Positions 54,623 to 56,801 of a DNA stretch of 56,801 bases are shown in pieces (position 1 is the stretch's first letter; every line of letters starts with the position of its first letter). The translations under genes were made by a program, and so were the position numbers. Source of the stretch: Hymenobacter aranciens (lineage in GTDB: Bacteria; Bacteroidota; Bacteroidia; Cytophagales; Hymenobacteraceae). The stretch covers positions 1 to 56,801 of the forward strand of contig NZ_JAUQSY010000025.1 in NCBI RefSeq assembly GCF_030580865.1, given 5' to 3'. Under the pieces are notes generated by a model. That model did not search any database. It was not told the origin of the DNA and was given only the letters and a program-made list of their open reading frames with translations.

Positions 54623-55036
54623 ATGAAACGCCTTCCTCCTGCTCCTGGACCGCGCCCGTTGGTCCCGTTCCCCCTCCCCCCACACGCCGAGGAGCTGGCG
54701 TCTTCCGCGCCCCCCGCGGCGGGTTCCACTGCCCCGTTGCCCGTGCTGCCCGACGCGTTACAGCTCACGACGGACCCGGCGAGCAGCCCCGCGTGGGCGT
54801 ACCCCGTCGACGGGTACCAAGAGTGGACGGCGGTGCAAGGCTGGGAAAGCTTGCACCAAGGACTACAAGCCTTGGCGCGGCATCGCGAGGCCTTGCGCGC
54901 GGCCATCACTGCGGCTGAAGCCGCGGCGACGCCGACGCCGGCGCACGCCGCGACCCTGCAAGCTCACCGCATGCAGTTGCATATCGCCTGCGCGAAAATC
55001 GAGGCCCTGAGTTGGGCCGTCGGCCTGTGGCAGTAA
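54623..55036 (+). CDS. Small Pro/Ala-rich protein of unknown function
   Basis: 137 aa. Residues 1-60 are Pro-rich and probably unstructured (PPAPGPRPLVPFPLPPHAEE). Residues about 70-135 form two or three helices (LHQGLQALARHREALRAAIT, then LQAHRMQLHIACAKIEAL). No family recognised. It follows the RHH-like gene by 71 bp. The stop codon is embedded in a perfect 17-bp hairpin. Confidence 0.5.
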   Translation: MKRLPPAPGPRPLVPFPLPPHAEELASSAPPAAGSTAPLPVLPDALQLTTDPASSPAWAYPVDGYQEWTAVQGWESLHQGLQALARHREALRAAITAAEAAATPTPAHAATLQAHRMQLHIACAKIEALSWAVGLWQ

Positions 55037-55060
55037 GGGTATATTACTGCCACAGGCCGA
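55020..55060. terminator. Perfect 17-bp hairpin over the stop codon
   Basis: TCGGCCTGTGGCAGTAA at 55020-55036 is fully complementary to TTACTGCCACAGGCCGA at 55044-55060 around a 7-nt loop. The TAA of the preceding gene is the last codon of the left arm. A long, GC-rich stem with no mismatch is a strong transcript end or stabiliser, though it lacks a T-run. Confidence 0.7.
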
Positions 55061-55192
55061 TGGCGCGGCTGCGTAGCGCCGCCGATAGAAACCGCGCCCG
55101 CCGGTAGGCAGGCAGTAACCTCGGAAGGGTATTCGCTCGCTCAGCCGTATTTTTACGCGTGCTCGCCGCCATTTGCGGGCGGGCATCTACGG

Positions 55193-55573
55193 ATGGCTGA
55201 CTCGGTTTACTCTCCTTCACCGGATGCCCCGGCCCCCTACGTCACGGACCCGGCGGCCCTGCCGGGACTGCTGCGCCAGTTGGTGGCGGACCTGACCGAC
55301 CCGGCGGTGAGTTACTTGCTGGGCGCGCACTTCTACGAGCGCACGAACCACCCGCGTGCCCGGCATTTTCCGGCCGTGTTTGCGCTCCGGCAGGGCGAAG
55401 TGTCCCACGTGGAGGTGGGACCGGATTACATCGCCTTTGATACCGATTTTGTGCGGTACCCGGAGCAGGGGGAACCGGGCTACCCCGGCCCCTGGCCCGA
55501 TGCGTTCCGGGCGACGGTACCCTTCGCGCAACTCTACCAACTCTGCCGGCTGGTGCTCTCGCCAGCCGAATAG
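55193..55573 (+). CDS. Small protein of unknown function (cassette member)
   Basis: 126 aa: LPGLLRQLVADLTDPAVSYL, a beta-rich middle (ARHFPAVFALRQGEVSHVEV) and an ending VPFAQLYQLCRLVL. No family recognised and no signal peptide. The layout (helix, 'DP', beta strands, then V-P/G-FAQ-x-[YW]Q) is weakly echoed in the next gene, so the two may be old duplicates. The next gene's GTG start is 12 bp downstream. Codon usage is very GC-rich, like the hsd genes. Confidence 0.5.
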   Translation: MADSVYSPSPDAPAPYVTDPAALPGLLRQLVADLTDPAVSYLLGAHFYERTNHPRARHFPAVFALRQGEVSHVEVGPDYIAFDTDFVRYPEQGEPGYPGPWPDAFRATVPFAQLYQLCRLVLSPAE

Positions 55574-55585
55574 GCTATCGCCGAA

Positions 55586-56056
55586 GTGAACTACGGGGCC
55601 GAAACGGTTAGGTACTACAACGCAGCGGTGCACCAGAACCACCCCACGCCCGCCGATATTAATCATGCGTACGCGGCGGCACCGCCTACAGGGGAGCACC
55701 CGCTTGTCGCCGTGCTGACAGCTGTCGAAGCGGGCCTGGCCAACCCTGACAACCACTACGTGGTGAACACTACGTATTTCGATGGCCCGAGTGGCCCGGT
55801 GCTCCTGGGCATGCTACACCTGAACGCTCATACGGTGTGGGATTTGTGCATCGCAAAGGATTCCTTCACGTGTTCGGTCCTATTGCAGCCGCAAGCGCGG
55901 CAGCGGGCAACCGTGCACGTGGGCTTCGCGCAGGTATGGCAGGTCGTGCGCAGCGACTCTCCGCAGGTGGACTTAGAAGACCTAGCGGCCGAGGACCTGC
56001 TGTACGATGCGCCCGACGTACTGCGTAATTATGCCCAATCCGGCCGCCCAGCCTAA
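55586..56056 (+). CDS. Small protein of unknown function, distant relative of the previous one
   Basis: 156 aa from a GTG. LVAVLTAVEAGLANPDNHYV, then beta strands (VLLGMLHLNAHTVWDL) and VGFAQVWQVVRSD parallel the preceding gene in order and spacing. The C-terminus is acidic (DLEDLAAEDLLYDAPDVL). No catalytic motif is evident. It is 12 bp after the previous stop and 13 bp before the next start, so the three genes form one operon. Confidence 0.5.
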   Translation: MNYGAETVRYYNAAVHQNHPTPADINHAYAAAPPTGEHPLVAVLTAVEAGLANPDNHYVVNTTYFDGPSGPVLLGMLHLNAHTVWDLCIAKDSFTCSVLLQPQARQRATVHVGFAQVWQVVRSDSPQVDLEDLAAEDLLYDAPDVLRNYAQSGRPA

Positions 56057-56069
56057 GTCGACTCTCCCG

Positions 56070-56456
56070 ATGGAAGCACTCCTCATTCCCCGCCACCCGT
56101 TTGACGAGCAACACCAGTCGCAACTGGCCTTGTTGCACAGCCTGCCCGAAGCGCTACGGGCCGACCACGCCCGTTTGTTTCGGCTCGGCAATGCCGCTTT
56201 TCGCTACCAGCAGCAGGCCGAAGGGGAAGTAACCGAAGACGATTTTCAGGATTGGCTCGTTGGGCTCCCGGAGAAGATGCGCGCCGCGATGGCGCGCGAG
56301 GGCTTTGAGAAAAATAAAACCGCCTGGCCCGTTCGCCGGCACGCGCTCGAACGACGCGATAAAGGCTACGACGCCTTTATGCAATCGGTCTTATCGGCCG
56401 AAGATTGGGCCTATGAGCAGTCGTTACGCCTAGCTGGCGAGCAAACCGCAGCCTAG
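56070..56456 (+). CDS. Small protein of unknown function
   Basis: 128 aa from the ATG at 56070 (MEALLIPRHPFDE), preferred because it lies 13 bp after the previous stop. Two longer in-frame starts overlap the previous gene. Mostly helical: QSQLALLHSLPEALRADHAR, then QDWLVGLPEKMRAAMAREGF, then RRHALERRDKGYDAFMQSVL. No family recognised. It is the last protein gene before the tRNA-like gene and the terminal array. Confidence 0.55.
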   Translation: MEALLIPRHPFDEQHQSQLALLHSLPEALRADHARLFRLGNAAFRYQQQAEGEVTEDDFQDWLVGLPEKMRAAMAREGFEKNKTAWPVRRHALERRDKGYDAFMQSVLSAEDWAYEQSLRLAGEQTAA

Positions 56457-56522
56457 CTTGATTGGTCTTGAAAAGCCACTATATGCGCCGCACAGCTGGC
56501 AACCTTGGCTGCGCAGAAGGAG

Positions 56523-56576
56523 TTTTGAAGCGGGTTTGAAACCCTTTCAAAACCGCTTCAAAACTGTTTTCAAAAC
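56523..56576. repeat. Nested hairpin and TTCAAAAC direct repeats
   Basis: TTCAAAAC recurs at 56546, 56557 and 56569 (spacing 11 and 12 bp). TTTTGAAGCGGGTTT pairs, with one bulged G, with AAACCGCTTCAAAA downstream. Inside it, GGGTTTGAAACCC (56532-56544) is itself a perfect 6-bp palindrome arm pair. The elements could end transcription of the gene at 56070-56456 or bind a protein. Function not established. Confidence 0.55.
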
Positions 56577-56598
56577 CCCTCTGCACTACCTCTCCGTG

Positions 56599-56669
56599 TC
56601 AGGATGACGGGATTCGAACCCGCCTCCTGCCAGCACCTGGCTGGCTGCTGGACCACCAGCTCCACCCTG
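56599..56669 (-). tRNA. tRNA-like gene with anticodon-loop AGG (Pro?), unusual
   Basis: Read on the minus strand, a full cloverleaf folds in 71 nt. The acceptor stem CAGGGTG/CATCCTG has 7 bp with one G-T, the D stem GCTG/CAGC has a short 6-nt loop, and the anticodon stem is GCCAG/CTGGC with loop CCAGGTG. A 5-nt variable region and the T arm GCGGG-TTCGAAT-CCCGT follow, then discriminator A and no encoded CCA. Odd points are C instead of the near-invariant T at position 33, no A14, and C32/G38 able to extend the anticodon stem. The nominal anticodon AGG would read Pro CCU. It is either a degenerate tRNA or a tRNA mimic. Confidence 0.6.
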
Positions 56670-56714
56670 TTTCTTCAAAGATACGGCGCCAGTGCCTTCT
56701 GCTGCTCCCCTGCA

Positions 56715-56801
56715 GGGGCAAAACCAGGGGCAAAACCAGGGGCAAAACCAGGGGCAAAACCAGGGGCAAAACCAGGGGCAAAACCAGGGGCAAAACCAGG
56801 G
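56715..56801. repeat. 12-bp tandem array (GGGGCAAAACCA), right copy
   Basis: Seven complete units and a partial eighth run to the last base, so the true copy number is unknown. The unit equals that of the array at 58-110. Because the contig ends inside the array while a second one lies just past the other end, the molecule is probably circular and the break is a repeat artefact. It starts 45 bp from the tRNA-like gene. Confidence 0.85.

Noticed and set aside
56599..56793. 64-codon minus-strand open frame rich in Pro-Leu-Val-Leu
   Set aside because: It is the 12-bp array and tRNA-like gene read as protein; no evidence for translation.

Overview
The window reads as a complete, or nearly complete, plasmid of a Bacteroidota bacterium, most likely a GC-rich Hymenobacter-like member of the Cytophagales. 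This rests on an iteron-type Rep_3 initiator next to a ParA partition locus, exact TAnnTTTG promoter -7 boxes (the Bacteroidota type) at several gene starts, and weak or absent Shine-Dalgarno sequences. The same 12-bp tandem repeat (GGGGCAAAACCA) lies near the first base and at the last base, so the contig probably opens or closes a circle inside a repeat. The species is inferred, not proven.

Layout. (1) 1-5.5 kb, maintenance: a TetR regulator, an origin with 17-bp iteron cores spaced 22 and 33 bp, the Rep_3 initiator, ParA and a small ribbon-helix-helix partner, with GTAACAC repeats in front of and inside the partition genes. (2) 5.5-13.1 kb: a very large alpha/beta-hydrolase plus CHAT-protease protein faces a short operon with a C39/papain-like peptidase. 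Two cell-wall hydrolases follow: an SH3 plus NlpC/CHAP-like protein and an N-acetylmuramidase. (3) 13.4-34.8 kb, a toxin-complex (Tc) island: two phage tail-fibre-like genes, then on the minus strand a 3362-aa TcA, a 2549-aa fused TcB-TcC/Rhs protein with an exchangeable C-terminal toxin tip, a HEAT-like putative immunity gene, and a decayed second copy of the Rhs core. (4) 35.1-36.1 kb: a tyrosine recombinase with a dif-like inverted repeat upstream.

(5) 36.1-42.9 kb, the most interesting block: a tightly packed minus-strand operon of five genes. They are a GASH-like helical protein, two GTPases, a GAP1-like protein and a purine-nucleosidase-fold protein. The last two share the same C-terminal effector-associated (EAD1-like) domain. 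This matches an NTPase-driven conflict system in which GTPase switching would release a nucleotide-destroying effector. (6) 43.1-53.1 kb: a type I restriction-modification locus (hsdR, hsdS, hsdM) with four cargo genes between hsdS and hsdM. These include two paralogues of an unrecognised Cys/His domain, one fused to a PD-(D/E)XK nuclease, a secreted protein and a second PD-(D/E)XK nuclease.

(7) 53.1-56.8 kb: a decayed small gene, a second repeat cluster of EcoRI-centred 14-mers, a RHH/MobC-like gene, four unknown small genes, a tRNA-like gene with an odd anticodon loop, and the terminal 12-bp array.

Taken together, the plasmid pairs host- or competitor-directed weapons (the Tc toxin and wall hydrolases) with layered self-defence (type I R-M, the GTPase conflict operon, CHAT protease). 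All assignments are from motif reading; no database search was run.
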